NCBI GenBank assembly: GCA_900768845.1
Contig: CAAGEK010000003.1
Coordinates: 1 to 6,291 of the forward strand
Direction of reading: 5' to 3'
Source of the DNA: Alphaproteobacteria bacterium
GTDB lineage: Bacteria > Pseudomonadota > Alphaproteobacteria > CAAGCB01 > CAG-977
DNA: 6,291 nucleotides
Every line of letters starts with the position of its first letter. Position 1 is the stretch's first letter. The notes beneath the pieces are model-generated. The model searched no databases. It had not been told where the DNA came from and was given only the letters and a program-made list of their open reading frames with translations. The translations under genes were made by a program, and so were the position numbers. Of this stretch, positions 5,363 to 6,291 are shown piece after piece.

Positions 5363-5943
5363 CAGTTCCACATAAATTTAAACAGCTAAGGGAAAGAGGG
5401 GGTCTGTATGTCAGCATCTTTTTAACGGGGCGGAATTTGATAGATTTGGCCTTTGTGGAAGGCGTCCGACAGTTATTGATTTATACGAATAAAAATCTTT
5501 TTAGCCCAATCCGGTAAAGGGTATAAGCCTTATCGTTTTGTCGGGTTTTGAAATTTTTTATTATAAGCGACGCCTATTGTTTCCAAGGAGTTTTTTTCAT
5601 TTTTTGCAAACCGTCAAACGGACGTTAAAATGGAGCGGATCAGAATTTGAGAAATGGTATTAAACACGTTCTTTTCCGTCCGAACCGAACAGCCGTTGAT
5701 TTGCAATAAATGTCCATAACAGGGGATAGGACGTATTTATTTTTTCGTTTTGTGTGGATGTTTCATCCGGCGCGCAGTTTTTTAGAAACCCGTTGCGTTT
5801 CTTTACAGATTGTATGAAAAATGCCGGATGTTTATTTCACGCGAAGGATTTTCTGCTTTACGGGGCGACAGTACGGTATTTTTACCAAATTTAATGAAGA
5901 AGAATTTAAACGGCGGAATTATGTTTTTCTGATGCGTTTGTAG
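5344..5943 (+). pseudogene. Run of coding-like segments in one frame, broken by stops
   Basis: In a single plus frame the segments between stops are unusually long for this composition: 57 codons (5344-5514), then after two close stops about 33 (ending TAA 5628), 26 (ending TAA 5709), 35 (ATG 5710 to TGA 5817) and 41 (ATG 5821 to TAG 5943, ending FNEEEFKRRNYVFLMRL). An AAGGAG at 5585-5590 is not followed by a start codon at the right distance. This could be a gene decayed by point mutations. However, part of the minus strand across 5800-5960 is also open and protein-like, so the coding strand is uncertain and chance cannot be excluded. The product is not recognised. Confidence 0.22.
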
Positions 5944-6079
5944 AATTAAAAATATGTTCATTTGTCCATCGCCCGTTATTATTGCGTAAATAAAATTTAT
6001 TTCAGAATTTACGCAAACCTTCGGATAAATCGACGTTTCACAAGTGATATACTTAAAGCATTTTTCGATTTAATCATAA
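5944..6079. other. Intergenic stretch, nothing recognised
   Basis: About 35% GC, with stops in every plus frame. A half-match to parS (GTTTCAC near 6035) lacks the second half. Confidence 0.5.
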
Positions 6080-6291
6080 GGTATATTTGTTTCTTGTTTA
6101 AAAAGGAGTTTTTACCGGCTTAACACGCTTGAAGCGTCACTCGGCCTGTCGGTCATAGCAAAATCCCCCTCTGCGGCGGCGAAGGCGTTCGGTTTGGGGG
6201 CGCAATCTTCGTTTTATTCGGAAATGCGGGCGGGCGGAGCGACGGTTCCCGAAGCGTTGACTTTTTCCGTTCCGGCGGGCGTTGCCGAAGG
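6080..6291 (+). CDS. G/C-rich Ala/Gly-rich reading frame, runs off right edge (start missing)
   Basis: A plus frame is open from the stop at 6077-6079 to the end of the window. From 6119 it reads LNTLEASLGLSVIAKSPSAA and on through an Ala/Gly/Ser/Pro-rich stretch (AFGLGAQSSFYSEM, TFSVPAGVAEG) with no stop. GC rises abruptly to about 61% (104 of 171 bases in 6121-6291), and about 61% of third codon positions are G or C, unlike rsmG-parAB. AAAAAGGAG (6100-6108) is an excellent Shine-Dalgarno, but no ATG, GTG or TTG follows at the right distance in this frame; the first in-frame candidate is a TTG about 40 codons in. It may be a gene that lost its start, an acquired segment, or a different gene on the minus strand, where two frames stay open for long runs too. 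No family is recognised. Confidence 0.33.

Noticed and set aside
5833..5848. Degenerate third parS (TATTTCACGCGAAGGA)
   Set aside because: Only 12 of 16 bases match the consensus, the core has a mismatch and one flank is lost; a match of this quality may be chance.
5278..5943. Stop-codon reassignment giving one long protein
   Set aside because: All three stop codons interrupt the frame, and the intact genes in the window end normally with TAA or TGA.
3671..6079. Replication origin in the A/T-rich region next to parAB
   Set aside because: I found no cluster of TTATNCACA-type DnaA boxes; the closest, TGTGGATG at 5753-5760, is isolated and mismatched.

Overview
The window most likely comes from an alphaproteobacterium with an AT-leaning genome that is losing genes. 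The evidence is a tightly overlapped rsmG-parA-parB block whose proteins carry all expected family motifs, two perfect copies of the bacterial parS centromere, about 40% GC in the genes, and long stretches of decayed, gene-free DNA around them. The class assignment rests on remembered protein character and gene order, not on a search.

Left part (1-1087). A gene on the minus strand runs off the left edge. Its first 14 codons and strong Shine-Dalgarno resemble the start of an IS256-family transposase, so the left edge is probably an IS end. Next come a weak 81-residue ORF of unknown nature, then a striking hexanucleotide satellite. In the satellite, period-6 units ATTCCC, TTTCCC and TTCCTC form successive pure blocks in one unbroken register. 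It lies inside a 242-base stretch with no G on the plus strand. The usual upstream neighbour of rsmG in this class, mnmG, is absent.

Core (1015-3670). A TATAAT box is followed by two identical 16-bp parS sites 119 bp apart. The second lies on the rsmG start codon, so parS itself encodes the N-terminus MFHVKQ. rsmG (16S rRNA G527 methyltransferase), parA (Walker-type ATPase) and parB (CTP-dependent clamp that loads at parS) follow with 1-nt and 4-nt overlaps and should be translationally coupled. ParB loads on parS, spreads, and is moved by the ParA ATPase gradient to segregate the chromosome origin. This ParB has an unusual acidic tail after its dimerisation region.

Right part (3671-6079). 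About 2.4 kb holds no convincing intact gene. The first kilobase falls to about 15% GC in its middle 540 bp (4081-4620). The rest has mixed composition and contains coding-like fragments broken by stops or frame changes: one on the minus strand with an excellent Shine-Dalgarno and a stop at codon 12, and several on the plus strand. I found no tRNA, rRNA, CRISPR array or DnaA-box cluster.

Right edge (6080-6291). GC jumps to about 61% at position 6121, where an Ala/Gly-rich reading frame opens and runs off the window. A good Shine-Dalgarno precedes it but no start codon is found at the expected distance.
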